A DNA stretch of 64,000 bases from Streptomyces sp. HD. GTDB lineage: Bacteria; Actinomycetota; Actinomycetes; Streptomycetales; Streptomycetaceae. The translations under genes and the position numbers were made by a program. The stretch covers positions 62,001 to 126,000 of the forward strand of contig NZ_JAQMYP010000018.1 of assembly GCF_028369295.1 (NCBI RefSeq). The letters run 5' to 3'. Each line of letters opens with the position of its first letter. The stretch's first letter is position 1. This document shows, piece by piece, positions 27,406-36,706 of the stretch. A model generated the notes under the pieces. The model saw only the letters and a list, made by a program, of their open reading frames with translations, was not told the DNA's origin and searched no databases.

Positions 27406-28422
27406 ATGTACAGCAGTTCCATAGCGGACGCACCCCTTGTCCGCGCACCGCTCCACGCCCCCGTCGCCCACCTCATACGCGGCGGAATGATCGAAGGCAT
27501 CCACTACGGCTCCGTCGTCGTCCTCGGTGACGACGGCGAGGTCCGGTTCCAGCTCGGTGACATCGAGGCCGCCTTCTACCCGCGCTCGGCACTCAAGCCC
27601 GTCCAGGCCGTCGCCATGGCACGGGCCGGGCTCCCGCTCGACGGTGAGCTGCTCTCGCTCACCGCCGCCAGCCACTCCGGCGAGGAACGCCACCTCGCCG
27701 GAACCCGGCGCATCCTCGAACTCGCCGGACTCACCGAGGACCATCTGCGCAACGTCCCGGACATGCCGTACGACCCGGTCGTCCGGGACGCCTGGGTGCG
27801 GGAGGGCCGCCTGCCCTCCCGCCTCGCCCAGAACTGCTCCGGCAAGCACGCGGCGATGCTGTACACCTGCCGGCTGAACGGCTGGTCCCTGGAGGACTAC
27901 CTCGACCCCGGGCACCCGCTCCAGCAGGCCATCGCGGAGATCGTCGAGGACCTGACCGGTCAGCGGATCGCCCAGGTGACCGTCGACGGCTGCGGGGCCC
28001 CGCTGTTCTCCGTGTCGCTGCACGGCCTCGCCCGTGCCGCCGCCCGGATCACCACCGCGGTGCCGGGTACGCCCGAGGCGCGGGTCGCCGACGCGATGCG
28101 TGAGCATGCCGAGATGGCCTCTGGCTCCGGGCGGGATGTGGCCGCGCTGATGCGGGCCGTGCCGGGGCTGTTGGTGAAGGACGGCTTCGAAGGCGTTCAG
28201 GTCGCTGCGCTGCCGGACGGGCGGGCCATCGCCGTGAAGATCGCCGACGGGGCGAACCGGGCGCGAGTGCCGGTCGCTGCGGCGGCGCTTGCGTGGGCCG
28301 GGGTTGATCCGGCGTTGCTCAGCGAGTTCCAGGGAGAGGCGCTTCTCGGGGGCGGGCAGGCGGTCGGGTGTGTGCAGCCCGTTCGTTCGCTGGAGCCGGT
28401 TGTTGTTTCGGCCTGCGCCTAA
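27406..28422 (+). CDS. L-asparaginase (Rhizobium etli-type family)
   Basis: 338 residues. RSALKPVQAVAMARAG, TAASHSGEERH and QNCSGKHAAML match the AnsA family related to R. etli asparaginase, distinct from the E. coli type. It hydrolyses asparagine to aspartate and ammonia in the cytoplasm. ATG 27406 is preferred since the preceding codons lack the G/C third-position bias; GTG 27349, overlapping the permease stop, is the alternative. Confidence 0.9.
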   Translation: MYSSSIADAPLVRAPLHAPVAHLIRGGMIEGIHYGSVVVLGDDGEVRFQLGDIEAAFYPRSALKPVQAVAMARAGLPLDGELLSLTAASHSGEERHLAGTRRILELAGLTEDHLRNVPDMPYDPVVRDAWVREGRLPSRLAQNCSGKHAAMLYTCRLNGWSLEDYLDPGHPLQQAIAEIVEDLTGQRIAQVTVDGCGAPLFSVSLHGLARAAARITTAVPGTPEARVADAMREHAEMASGSGRDVAALMRAVPGLLVKDGFEGVQVAALPDGRAIAVKIADGANRARVPVAAAALAWAGVDPALLSEFQGEALLGGGQAVGCVQPVRSLEPVVVSACA

Positions 28423-28445
28423 GGAAGTGCCGGCTGCCGCGACCA

Positions 28446-28501
28446 GCGGCTGCGGGTCCGTTGTGGCTTGTCGCGCAGTTCCCCGCGCCCCTATGGGGCG
28501 C
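28446..28501. repeat. Dispersed Streptomyces intergenic repeat, partial copy
   Basis: GCGGCTGCGGGT (28446-28457), then a 22-bp block (28471-28492, TCGCGCAGTTCCCC...) and a short hairpin GCGCCCC-TAT-GGGGCGC (28485-28501). The same two blocks form the left arm of the long palindrome at 62781-62900. It lies between the asparaginase and aspartase genes. Confidence 0.75.
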
Positions 28502-28540
28502 GCTCACCCTCAACCCCTTTGAAAGAGGAACCGTTCCCTC

Positions 28541-29950
28541 ATGAACGCCGTCACTCGTAGTGAGCACGATCTGCTCGGCGACCGGGATGTCCCCGCCGAC
28601 GCCTACTGGGGTGTCCACACCCTGCGTGCCACCGAGAACTTCCACATCACCGGCACCCCCATCTCCGCCTACCCGCACCTCATCGACGCGCTTGCCGCCG
28701 TCAAGGAGGCCGCCGCCCTCGCCAACGAGGAGCTCGGGCTGCTGGAGCCGAAGAAGGCCGCCGCGATCGTCGCCGCCTGCCGTGAGATCCGGACCGGCAA
28801 GCTGCACGACCAGTTCGTCGTCGACGTCATCCAGGGCGGCGCCGGCACCTCGACCAACATGAACGCCAACGAGGTCGTCGCCAACCGGGCGTTGGAGCTG
28901 CTGGGACACGCGAAGGGCGAGTACCGGCACCTGCACCCCAACGAGGACGTGAACCTGGGGCAGTCCACCAATGACGTCTACCCGACCGCCGTCAAGGTCG
29001 CGACGGTGTTCGCGGTGCGCGGGTTGCTCAAGGCGATGTCCGTACTGCAGGACGCGTTCGCCCGCAAGGCCGTCGAGTTCCGCGACGTGCTCAAGATGGG
29101 CCGTACACAGTTGCAGGACGCGGTACCGATGACGCTCGGTCAAGAGTTCTCCGCGTATGCCGTCATGATTGACGAGGACCGGTCCCGTCTTGCCGAGGCA
29201 GTCGAGTTGATCCATGAGATCAACCTGGGTGCCACGGCCATCGGCACCGGCCTCAACGCACCGGCCGGATACGCCGAGTCGGCCCGTCGCCACCTCGCCG
29301 AAATCACCGGGCTGCCGCTGGTCACCGCCGCCAACCTGGTCGAGGCGACCCAGGACTGCGGCGCGTTCGTCCAGATGTCCGGCGTCCTCAAGCGCATCGC
29401 CGTCAAGCTCTCCAAGAGCTGCAACGACCTGCGTCTGCTGTCCTCCGGGCCGCGCGCGGGCCTCGGTGAGATCAACCTGCCGCCCGTGCAGGCCGGCTCG
29501 TCGATCATGCCCGGCAAGGTCAACCCGGTGATCCCCGAGGTCGTCAACCAGGTCGCCTTCGAGGTGATCGGCAACGACGTCGCCATCACCATGGCGGCCG
29601 AGGCCGGACAGCTCCAGCTCAACGCCTTCGAGCCGATCATCCTGCACTCGCTGTCGGAGAGCGTCACGCATCTGAGGAACGCGTGCGTGACGCTGGCCGA
29701 GCGCTGTGTCTCCGGCATCACCGCCAACACCGAGGCGCTGCGCCGGACCGTGGAGAACTCCATCGGCCTGGTCACCGCCCTCAACCCGCACATCGGGTAC
29801 ACGGCCGCCACCGACATCGCCAAGGAGGCCCTCGCCAGCGGCCGGGGTGTCGCCGAACTCGTCCTGGAGAAGGGCCTGTTGCCCGCCGAGAGGCTCGCCG
29901 ACCTGCTCCGCCCGGAGGTCGTCGCGGGCAGCGGCCAGGCCCTGGCCTGA
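28541..29950 (+). CDS. aspA: Aspartate ammonia-lyase
   Basis: 469 residues. The fumarase/aspartase signature GSSIMPGKVNP is intact, with the conserved NTNMNANEV-type segment (STNMNANEVVANRA) and HPNEDVNLGQSTND. It deaminates aspartate to fumarate, feeding the TCA cycle. ATG 28541 follows GAAAGAGG. It sits directly after asparaginase, so asparagine is taken to fumarate and two ammonia. Confidence 0.95.
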   Translation: MNAVTRSEHDLLGDRDVPADAYWGVHTLRATENFHITGTPISAYPHLIDALAAVKEAAALANEELGLLEPKKAAAIVAACREIRTGKLHDQFVVDVIQGGAGTSTNMNANEVVANRALELLGHAKGEYRHLHPNEDVNLGQSTNDVYPTAVKVATVFAVRGLLKAMSVLQDAFARKAVEFRDVLKMGRTQLQDAVPMTLGQEFSAYAVMIDEDRSRLAEAVELIHEINLGATAIGTGLNAPAGYAESARRHLAEITGLPLVTAANLVEATQDCGAFVQMSGVLKRIAVKLSKSCNDLRLLSSGPRAGLGEINLPPVQAGSSIMPGKVNPVIPEVVNQVAFEVIGNDVAITMAAEAGQLQLNAFEPIILHSLSESVTHLRNACVTLAERCVSGITANTEALRRTVENSIGLVTALNPHIGYTAATDIAKEALASGRGVAELVLEKGLLPAERLADLLRPEVVAGSGQALA

Positions 29951-29998
29951 CCCCTTCCAGGATCCGTCGATGCGCACCGGGACCGGCACGGAGGCACA

Positions 29999-30940
29999 AT
30001 GGTGATCATGGCAGCGTCAACGTCGTCACTGACCTTCCAGCCGATCCTGGAGCGCATCGCGGAGGAGATCGGGCGGACCCCCGGCCGTGGCCGGCCAGCC
30101 GACTACATCCCGGCGCTCGCGGCCCGCGACCCACGGGCCTTCGGCATGGCCGTCGCGGAACTCGACGGCACGGTGTACGGCGTGGGGGACTGGCGCGAGC
30201 CGTTCTCCACCCAGTCCATCACCAAGGTCTTCACCCTCGCTCTCGACCTGGCCCGCGAGGGCGACGAACTCTGGGAGCACGTGGGCCGCGAGCCCTCCGG
30301 CAACCCCTTCAACTCCCTGATCCAGCTGGAGTACGAGAACGGCATCCCCCGCAACCCGTTCATCAACGCGGGCGCCCTCGTCGTCACCGACCGCCTCCAG
30401 ACCCGTACCGGAGACGCGGCCGGCGAACTCCTGTCCTTCCTCCGCGCCGAGAGCGGCAACCCGGCCCTGGACTTCGACAAGGACGTCGCCGCCTCCGAGA
30501 CGGCCCACGGCGACCGCAACGCCGCGCTCGCCCACTTCATGGCGTCCTACGGCAACATGGAGAACCCCGTGCCGGTCCTGCTCGACCAGTACTTCCGCCA
30601 GTGCTCCCTCACGGCGTCCTGCGCCGACCTCGCCCTGGCCACGTCCTTCCTGGCCCGCCACGGCGTCCGCGCCGACGGCACCCGCCTGCTCACCCGCAGC
30701 CAGGCCAAGCAGGTCAACGCGGTCATGCTGACCTGCGGGACGTACGACGCGGCGGGTGACTTCGCGTACCGGGTCGGGCTGCCGGGCAAGAGTGGCGTCG
30801 GCGGCGGGATCATCGCCGTCGTACCGGGCCGCTGCACGCTGTGTGTGTGGAGCCCCGGGCTCGACGAGCGCGGCAACTCGGTGGCCGGTGTGGCGGCCCT
30901 CGACCGGTTCACGACGCTCACCGGGCTGTCGGTCTTCTGA
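29999..30940 (+). CDS. glsA: Glutaminase A
   Basis: 313 residues. The serine-dependent beta-lactamase-like glutaminase pattern is present: STQSITKVF (Ser-x-x-Lys), EPSGNPFNSL, GALVVTDR, and GLPGKSGVGGGI near the end. It hydrolyses glutamine to glutamate and ammonia. ATG 29999 has GGAGG 8 nt upstream. It follows aspA by 48 bp and extends the amide-catabolic operon. Confidence 0.93.
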   Translation: MVIMAASTSSLTFQPILERIAEEIGRTPGRGRPADYIPALAARDPRAFGMAVAELDGTVYGVGDWREPFSTQSITKVFTLALDLAREGDELWEHVGREPSGNPFNSLIQLEYENGIPRNPFINAGALVVTDRLQTRTGDAAGELLSFLRAESGNPALDFDKDVAASETAHGDRNAALAHFMASYGNMENPVPVLLDQYFRQCSLTASCADLALATSFLARHGVRADGTRLLTRSQAKQVNAVMLTCGTYDAAGDFAYRVGLPGKSGVGGGIIAVVPGRCTLCVWSPGLDERGNSVAGVAALDRFTTLTGLSVF

Positions 30941-31000
30941 CTCTTCCGTAAACCGTAATCCGGTTGTGGAGGATTCGGATCTTCGGTGAGGATCCTCCTC

Positions 31001-32320
31001 ATGTTCTCGCGCAGGAATCGCCGACCGAAGACCCCCGAACTCCTCAAGGCCTGGGAAGCGCTCGACGAGGGTGACATCCCCGGCGCCCTGCGCCAGTTGC
31101 GGCACGGCGCCGACGACCTGCCCCTGGGCGAGGTCGCTCTCGTGGTCGCCCGGGCCGCCGGAGCGGCCGGTTTCCAGGACCTCCACGAGGCGGCCGACGC
31201 CCTAGCCGCCCGCCCCGAAAAGCCCCGGGCACTCTACGACTTCGGGTACGCCTGTATCGAGCGCGGCGTGCCCCACCTGGCGATACCCGCCCTGCGTGTG
31301 GCACTGAACCAGGCGCCCGAGTCGGTGGCGGTCCTGCGGGAGCTGGTCTCGGCCTACGAGCGCGAGGGCCGCCACCGCGAGGCTTCGGACCTCCTGGCCG
31401 CGCGCGAGAGCGGGCTCACCGACTGGCCGGACCGCTATCTGCTGGTCTACAACGCCCTCATGTCCGGCGACCTCGCGCTGGCCCGCCGGCAGCACGCCCG
31501 GCTGTCCGACCCCGACGACGCCATGTGGCTGCCCACCCAGGCCCGCCAGCGCCGCATGCTGGACCGGGCCGTGAGCGCCGAGCCGGTGAGCCCGCTGGAC
31601 CGCGGCGATCTGCGGGGCTGGCAGTACGTCATCGGCGGCACCGTGCTCGGCTCGATGTCCCCCTACGGCTTCGACGCGGGCATGGCCGGGCGGTACGCCT
31701 GGTTGCAGGACTCCCACGGCCAGTGCCTGCGGGGCCTGCTGCGGCTGAAGGCGGTCCTCGACGCCGCCGGGGTGCGCCCCGCGTCGGTGTCCTTGCTGCC
31801 CGACCGGAGCAGCAGGATCCTCGGTCTCGCCGCGGCCGAGGTGCTTCAGCTGCCGGCGGAGCCGTTCACGTCCACCCGGGAGGACACCGTCGTCGTCGCC
31901 TACGACCTGAACGAGGTGGCCGCCGCCGACGAGGGCCCGGACATCATCGGCGGGCTGTACGAACGGGCTCCGGGACAGGTCCTGCACGAACACGCGAGCA
32001 ACTGGACCGACCCGCCGGTGGTGACCGCCGACAGCGTCGCCCTGCTGCACCAGTCGGCGACGGCACCCTGGGAGGGGCAGCTGCGCGCGGACGACGACGG
32101 GAGCGTGGAGCGCGGCGCCCCCGACGACCGGCCGGAGCGGGAGATCGCCGCCGACATTCTGGCGGCCGACGCCTCGCCCGACGAGGGCGACGGCCAGACC
32201 CCCGCCGACGGAGCCGAGGCGCTCACCGACTTCGTCAGCGCCGTGCGCGATAGCTGGCTCCGGGGCGACCGGGCCGGCCTCACGTCGTCGGGACCGGTGG
32301 CCAGTTCGCGGTTCCTGTGA
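31001..32320 (+). CDS. TPR-repeat protein of unknown function
   Basis: 439 residues. Residues about 10-190 are helical repeats of the TPR type (PRALYDFGYACIERGVPHLA, PESVAVLRELVSAYEREGRH). The rest has no recognised fold apart from an acidic stretch before the C-terminus. Soluble, no signal. ATG 31001 gives MFSRRNRRPKTPEL; GTG 30986 adds five residues. It follows glsA by 60 bp and may be read from its own promoter. Confidence 0.75.
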   Translation: MFSRRNRRPKTPELLKAWEALDEGDIPGALRQLRHGADDLPLGEVALVVARAAGAAGFQDLHEAADALAARPEKPRALYDFGYACIERGVPHLAIPALRVALNQAPESVAVLRELVSAYEREGRHREASDLLAARESGLTDWPDRYLLVYNALMSGDLALARRQHARLSDPDDAMWLPTQARQRRMLDRAVSAEPVSPLDRGDLRGWQYVIGGTVLGSMSPYGFDAGMAGRYAWLQDSHGQCLRGLLRLKAVLDAAGVRPASVSLLPDRSSRILGLAAAEVLQLPAEPFTSTREDTVVVAYDLNEVAAADEGPDIIGGLYERAPGQVLHEHASNWTDPPVVTADSVALLHQSATAPWEGQLRADDDGSVERGAPDDRPEREIAADILAADASPDEGDGQTPADGAEALTDFVSAVRDSWLRGDRAGLTSSGPVASSRFL

Positions 32321-32428
32321 CGCTCTGACCGGGATGGATCACACGGCGGTCATGCGCAGGTCGCCGCCCCGAGGGTCCCCCTTCGCTTTCCGGCCACTCG
32401 TCGTTGACACGCTGAACGAGTGTTGGCC

Positions 32429-33823
32429 ATGGCTTTTCCCGTCGATCTCCGCCGCTGCCAGATACTCGGTCTGGCCGGCACCGCCTTCCTCGCCCTCGGC
32501 GGCGAGACGGCCGGTGCGCTACCGGTCCGGGAACTCCTGGCCCCGTCCTCGGTGCACGCGGCCCTGGGCCTGGTCGGCGTGTACTTCGGCGTCGTCCTGC
32601 TGATAGCGGCATGGCTGCTGCTCGGCCGGCTCGTGCGCAGCGCCGATCCGCCCACCCCGCGCGCCCTGCTGCTGGTGCTGGCGGTCTGGGCCACCCCGCT
32701 GCTGATCGCGCCGCCGCTGTTCAGCCGGGACGTGTACAGCTACCTGGCCCAAGGGGCGATGGTCGACGCACACATCGACGTGTACGCGTACGGCCCCTCC
32801 CACCTCGGCGGCCCGCTCGCGGACGAGGTCGCCCCGCTGTGGCGGCACACGGGTGCCCCGTACGGCCCCGTGTTCCTCGGCGTGGCCTCCGCCCTGTCCG
32901 CCCTGACCAGCGGCGAACTCCCCGCCGGGCTCCTCGGCATGCGTCTGATAGCGCTGCTCGGGGTGGCGCTGATGGCGGCCGCGCTGCCGCGCCTGGCCCG
33001 GCACAGCGGCGCCGACCCGGCCGCGGCGCTGTGGCTGGGCGCCCTGAACCCGCTCGTGCTGCTGCACCTGGTCGCGGGTGCCCACAACGACGCCATCATG
33101 CTGGGCCTGCTCGGTGCCGGTCTGGTCGCGGCGCTCGGCCGGTGGCCGATCCTGGGCGCCGTACTCGTCACGCTCGCCGCCCTGGTCAAGGCGCCCGCCG
33201 CGCTGGGCCTCGCCGCGGTGGTGCTGCTGCAGATACGGGCCGGCCACCACCCGGCCAAGGCCGTGTTCACCACGGTCGCCGCGTCCGCCGCCACCACGGT
33301 CGCCGCAACGGCCGTGGCGGGCACGGGATACGGCTGGATAGGCGCCCTCGACACCCCGGTGTCCACCCAGAACTGGGCGCTCACCAGCCTGCTCGGCCGG
33401 GCCACCGCCTCGCTGCTGGACGAGGTCGGCAGCGATCTGGCGCCGCTGGCCGTCCCGGCGTGGCACGCCATCGGCATGGTGCTCACCGGGGTGCTCGTGG
33501 TCCTCATATGGTGGCGCTGGCGTCCGCGCCCCGTGTACGCGCTGGGCCTGAGCCTGGCTGCCGTGGCCGCCTTCGGGCCGGCGATCCGCCCCTGGTACGC
33601 GCTGTGGGGCCTGTTCCTCATCGCCGCCGCGGCGCCCAGCACATCCGTACGGCACCGGGTGGCGGCCCTGACCGGAGTGCTCGCGCTCGCCGTCCTGCCC
33701 AGCGGTGGCCCCGCGGACGTGGGACAGCTGGTGCTGGCCGTGTCCGGCGGCGTACTCGCCGTGGTCGTCCTGTGGCAGGCGCACCTGGCGGCGCAGGCCC
33801 CGGCGTTGGAGCGCACCGCATGA
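32429..33823 (+). CDS. Polytopic GT-C mannosyltransferase, MptB-like
   Basis: 464 residues with about thirteen hydrophobic helices. SRDVYSYLAQGAMVDAHIDVY, APYGPVF, GAHNDAIMLGLL and the C-terminal IRPWYALWGLFL match the actinobacterial MptB family, which uses polyprenol-phospho-mannose to extend alpha-1,6-mannan in mycobacteria. Streptomyces lacks lipoarabinomannan, so the acceptor here is unknown. ATG 32429; GTG 32420 is possible. It overlaps the next glycosyltransferase by ATGA. Confidence 0.85.
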   Translation: MAFPVDLRRCQILGLAGTAFLALGGETAGALPVRELLAPSSVHAALGLVGVYFGVVLLIAAWLLLGRLVRSADPPTPRALLLVLAVWATPLLIAPPLFSRDVYSYLAQGAMVDAHIDVYAYGPSHLGGPLADEVAPLWRHTGAPYGPVFLGVASALSALTSGELPAGLLGMRLIALLGVALMAAALPRLARHSGADPAAALWLGALNPLVLLHLVAGAHNDAIMLGLLGAGLVAALGRWPILGAVLVTLAALVKAPAALGLAAVVLLQIRAGHHPAKAVFTTVAASAATTVAATAVAGTGYGWIGALDTPVSTQNWALTSLLGRATASLLDEVGSDLAPLAVPAWHAIGMVLTGVLVVLIWWRWRPRPVYALGLSLAAVAAFGPAIRPWYALWGLFLIAAAAPSTSVRHRVAALTGVLALAVLPSGGPADVGQLVLAVSGGVLAVVVLWQAHLAAQAPALERTA

Positions 33824-35184
33824 GACTTCCGCGTACCGACCGCGGCCGGCTCGCCCTGGTGCTCGTGCTCGCCGCCGCCGTGACCGTCTTCACCGCGACC
33901 GTGCCGCTGCTGCGCGACTGGTTCGACCTGCGCGTCTACTACGGCACCATCGACAGCTGGATCCACCACGGCGGCCGTATCTACGACTACCAGGTGCCCG
34001 GCACGACGTACGGGTTCACCTACCCGCCGTTCGCCGCCGTCGTCATGCTGCCCATGGCCCTGGTCGACCTGCAGGTCGCGATCGCCGTGGCGCTGCTGCT
34101 CAACCTGGCGGCCCTGGCCTTCGCGCTGCGCGTCCTGGCCGGACGGGCCTGGCAGCGCTACGGCTGGTACGGCTGGGCGCTCGCCGTCTGCGCGCTGGCC
34201 CTCTTCGAACCGCTGCGGGACACCTTCAGCTTCGGCCAGGTGAACATCCTGCTGCTGGCTCTCGTGCTGCTCGACCGCTGGCTGCTGGCCACGGGGCGGG
34301 AGCGCTGGGCGGGCGTAGGCATCGGTCTCGCGGCGGCGATCAAGCTGACGCCGGCCGCGTTCATCGGGCTGCTGCTGGTGGCCCGGCGCTGGCGGGCCGC
34401 GGCCGTGGCGACCGCCGTGGCCGCCGCAGCGACGGCGCTGGCGGCCTGGGTGGCTCCCGACGCGTCCCGCTTCTACTGGACGCACGCGATGTGGGACACC
34501 ACCCGGGTGGGCCGACTCGACTACGTCTCCAACCAGTCGTTGCAGGGCATCCTGGCCCGTCTGGACGTGTCGAGCCGTGCGGTCTGGGCGGTCGTGGTGC
34601 TGCTGGTGCTGGGCGTCTGGGCGGCCCGCACCCGTCGTGCGGTCGTGACCGGAGACTGGACGGCGGCGTTCGCCCTCACCGGGCTGACCGCCTGTCTGGT
34701 CAGCCCGATCACCTGGGTCCACCACCTGGTGTGGCTGCTGCCGTCCTTCGCCGTCCTCGTCCGCGCCGGGCACATACGGATCGCGGGCACGCTGTACGCG
34801 GTGCTGTGCACCAGCGTGGTGTGGCTGTGGTTCGACGACGCGTCCGGCGTGGACGGCTTCCTCGGCAGCAACACGTACGCCTGGATCACCCTCGGCCTGC
34901 TGCTGTGGCTGCCGGTCGGTCAGTCCTCCTCCACCCGCTCGAAGACCTTGCAGCGCAGCACCAGTGAGGTGGCACCGGCCCCCATCCCGACGGCGCCCGC
35001 GATCGCCCACGCCTCCGCCCAGCCCGGCCCGGCCGGTCCGCCCTCCGGCGCCACGTCGGCGACGACGGGCTCCGTCACGGGACCCGGTCTCGGCTTGACC
35101 CGCAAGGCGTCGAGCGACCCCACCGGTTCGACCCGTCCGGCCGCGTCGAACCCCCAGTCGAGCAACTCGCCGGCCTCCTCGTAG
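33820..35184 (+). CDS. GT87-family polyprenol-phosphate mannosyltransferase
   Basis: 454 residues as read, of which about 367 are a DUF2029/GT87 membrane glycosyltransferase (LRVYYGTIDSWIHHGG, YGFTYPPFAAVVML, FGQVNILLLALVLLDRW, WVHHLVWLLPSF). After LLLWLPVG the frame runs 265 bp into the convergent carboxypeptidase gene, giving an 88-residue Ser/Pro-rich tail that is the antisense of that gene. The natural end is probably near 34920; the stop was likely lost. ATG overlaps the stop of the preceding MptB-like gene, so the two probably act in one pathway. Confidence 0.82.
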   Translation: MRLPRTDRGRLALVLVLAAAVTVFTATVPLLRDWFDLRVYYGTIDSWIHHGGRIYDYQVPGTTYGFTYPPFAAVVMLPMALVDLQVAIAVALLLNLAALAFALRVLAGRAWQRYGWYGWALAVCALALFEPLRDTFSFGQVNILLLALVLLDRWLLATGRERWAGVGIGLAAAIKLTPAAFIGLLLVARRWRAAAVATAVAAAATALAAWVAPDASRFYWTHAMWDTTRVGRLDYVSNQSLQGILARLDVSSRAVWAVVVLLVLGVWAARTRRAVVTGDWTAAFALTGLTACLVSPITWVHHLVWLLPSFAVLVRAGHIRIAGTLYAVLCTSVVWLWFDDASGVDGFLGSNTYAWITLGLLLWLPVGQSSSTRSKTLQRSTSEVAPAPIPTAPAIAHASAQPGPAGPPSGATSATTGSVTGPGLGLTRKASSDPTGSTRPAASNPQSSNSPASS

Positions 35185-36098
35185 ACGGCGAAGCCGCCCG
35201 CCCGGGGGTTCAGCACCGTCACGACGAGGGTGCGACCGCCCCGGCGCGCGGCGGCGACGAGCGTGTTGCCCGCCTTGCTGGTGTAGCCGTTCTTGACACC
35301 GATCAGCCCCGGATACGGGTCCAGCCCGGCCGCGCCGGTCAACAGCCGGTTGGTGTTCCGGATCTCGTACGACCACCCGTTCCGGCCCGGGAACCACGCC
35401 TCGGCCGTGCCGCAGTACCGCGCGAACTCCGCGTTGCGCAGCCCCGCCCGGCCGAACACCGCCAGGTCGTAAGCCGAGGAGACCTGGCCGGGCGTGTCGT
35501 ACCCGTCCGGCGACATCACCTGCGTGTCGAGGGCGCCCAGCGCACGGGCCTTGTCCTGCATCCGGGCCGCCGTGGCGCGCCAGCCGCCGTTCAGCGTGGC
35601 CAGCACGCGCACGGCGTCGTTGCCGGAACTGAGAAAGACCCCGCGCCACAGATCGGCGACCCGGTACGTATGCCCCTCGGCGAGGCCCACCAGACTGCTG
35701 CCCGGCCCGATCCCCGCCAGTTCCTCCTCACTCACCCGGTGCCGGATGCCGGCGGGCAGGGCCGGCAGCACGGTGAGGGCGAACAGCGTCTTCAGGGTGC
35801 TGGCGGGCGGCAGCTCCCGATGCGCGTCGTGCGCGGCGAGCACCTGCCCGGTGTCGGCGTCGGCCACCAGCCACGATAGCGCCGAGACCCGCGGCAGCCG
35901 GGGCGTCCCACTGGTCGGCCGCACCTGTGTGTCGGGCCGGTACAGCAAGGCCGGCCGCGGAGTCACCGCCCGCGGCCCGCCCGGTGTGTCGGGGTCGGGT
36001 GCGTGGTCGACGGCGGCGGCGGGCGCGAGCGCGAGCAGGCCGGCCGCGCACAGCGCGCCGGTGAATGCGAAGACCCGGGAGGTAAGTCCGACAGTCAT
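34920..36098 (-). CDS. D-alanyl-D-alanine carboxypeptidase (S11 family)
   Basis: 392 residues. A signal peptide (about 1-29) leads to a penicillin-binding D,D-carboxypeptidase domain with PASTLKTL (Ser-x-x-Lys), LSSGND (SGN) and VKNGYTS (KTG-type box with Asn). It trims the terminal D-Ala of peptidoglycan stem peptides outside the cell. A C-terminal membrane helix (AWAIAGAVGMGAGATSLVL) anchors it. ATG 36098 was chosen for the signal peptide; longer frames upstream are non-coding. Divergent from the conflict-system genes. Confidence 0.9.
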   Translation of the reverse strand: MTVGLTSRVFAFTGALCAAGLLALAPAAAVDHAPDPDTPGGPRAVTPRPALLYRPDTQVRPTSGTPRLPRVSALSWLVADADTGQVLAAHDAHRELPPASTLKTLFALTVLPALPAGIRHRVSEEELAGIGPGSSLVGLAEGHTYRVADLWRGVFLSSGNDAVRVLATLNGGWRATAARMQDKARALGALDTQVMSPDGYDTPGQVSSAYDLAVFGRAGLRNAEFARYCGTAEAWFPGRNGWSYEIRNTNRLLTGAAGLDPYPGLIGVKNGYTSKAGNTLVAAARRGGRTLVVTVLNPRAGGFAVYEEAGELLDWGFDAAGRVEPVGSLDALRVKPRPGPVTEPVVADVAPEGGPAGPGWAEAWAIAGAVGMGAGATSLVLRCKVFERVEED

Positions 36099-36258
36099 AC
36101 CGCCAACGTAGGAATGCATACGCCGGACACCGTGCTGCCCGGGCCGAGGTCGCCGAGCGAGCACCCGGATGCCGCACGCAGGGCCCATAACGGGGTCGAG
36201 TGGATTAAAATGACCGGCCATCAGCTGCGGCGGGGGCAGCGGGGGGCAGGGGGCGAGC

Positions 36259-36696
36259 GTGGGCGGCGACGACGGAACATCTCGGTTGAACATCGTGCTG
36301 GAGGGGAGGCCGGACAGCGATCAGGAGGAGCTCGACGCGCTCACCCTCCTGCTGCGTGAGCGGCTCCTCGAACTCGACGTCGACCGCGTCGAGTTGGCAA
36401 GTGGACGGACCGTTCCCGAAGGCGCCAAACCCGGTGCGGCGATCGCCGTGGGCGCCCTCGCCGTGACCCTGGCACCGCTCGCGCTGCGCGGCGTCCTGAG
36501 CCTGCTGGAGACCTGGCTTCAGAACCGGCCCGTTCGCCGGGCCAGCATCACCCTGGGAGACGCCCAACTGGACGTGGAAGCGGTGTCGTCGGCGGAGCAG
36601 CGGCGACTGATCGACGCCTTCCTCGCGGCCCACGAGCGGCCTCCGTCGGTCGCGGCGGGGCTCGACGCGCAGGACGCCCCCGCCGAGGGCGCCTGA
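36259..36696 (+). CDS. EACC1-type effector-associated constant component
   Basis: 145 residues. An N-terminal alpha/beta half (RLNIVLEGRPDSDQEELDAL) is followed by a hydrophobic helix pair (GAAIAVGALAVTLAPLALRG) and a second small domain (ASITLGDAQLDVEA). This matches my memory of effector-associated constant component 1, a small protein encoded next to caspase and other effector genes in bacterial conflict systems. GTG 36259 has GGGGG upstream. Only 10 bp separate it from the caspase gene, so the pair is one operon. The exact role is unknown. Confidence 0.75.
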   Translation: MGGDDGTSRLNIVLEGRPDSDQEELDALTLLLRERLLELDVDRVELASGRTVPEGAKPGAAIAVGALAVTLAPLALRGVLSLLETWLQNRPVRRASITLGDAQLDVEAVSSAEQRRLIDAFLAAHERPPSVAAGLDAQDAPAEGA

Positions 36697-36706
36697 GACC
36701 CCGGTC

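Noticed and set aside
25709..27448. Long minus-strand frame opposite ansP
   Set aside because: Antisense Asp/Glu/Gly-rich translation typical of shadows of membrane-protein genes.
28319..29989. Long minus-strand frame opposite aspA
   Set aside because: Shadow of aspA; no start with a ribosome-binding site and no recognisable domain.
32740..35649. 969-codon minus-strand frame across both glycosyltransferases
   Set aside because: Shadow; only its part after 34920 coincides with a real gene, which is in another frame.
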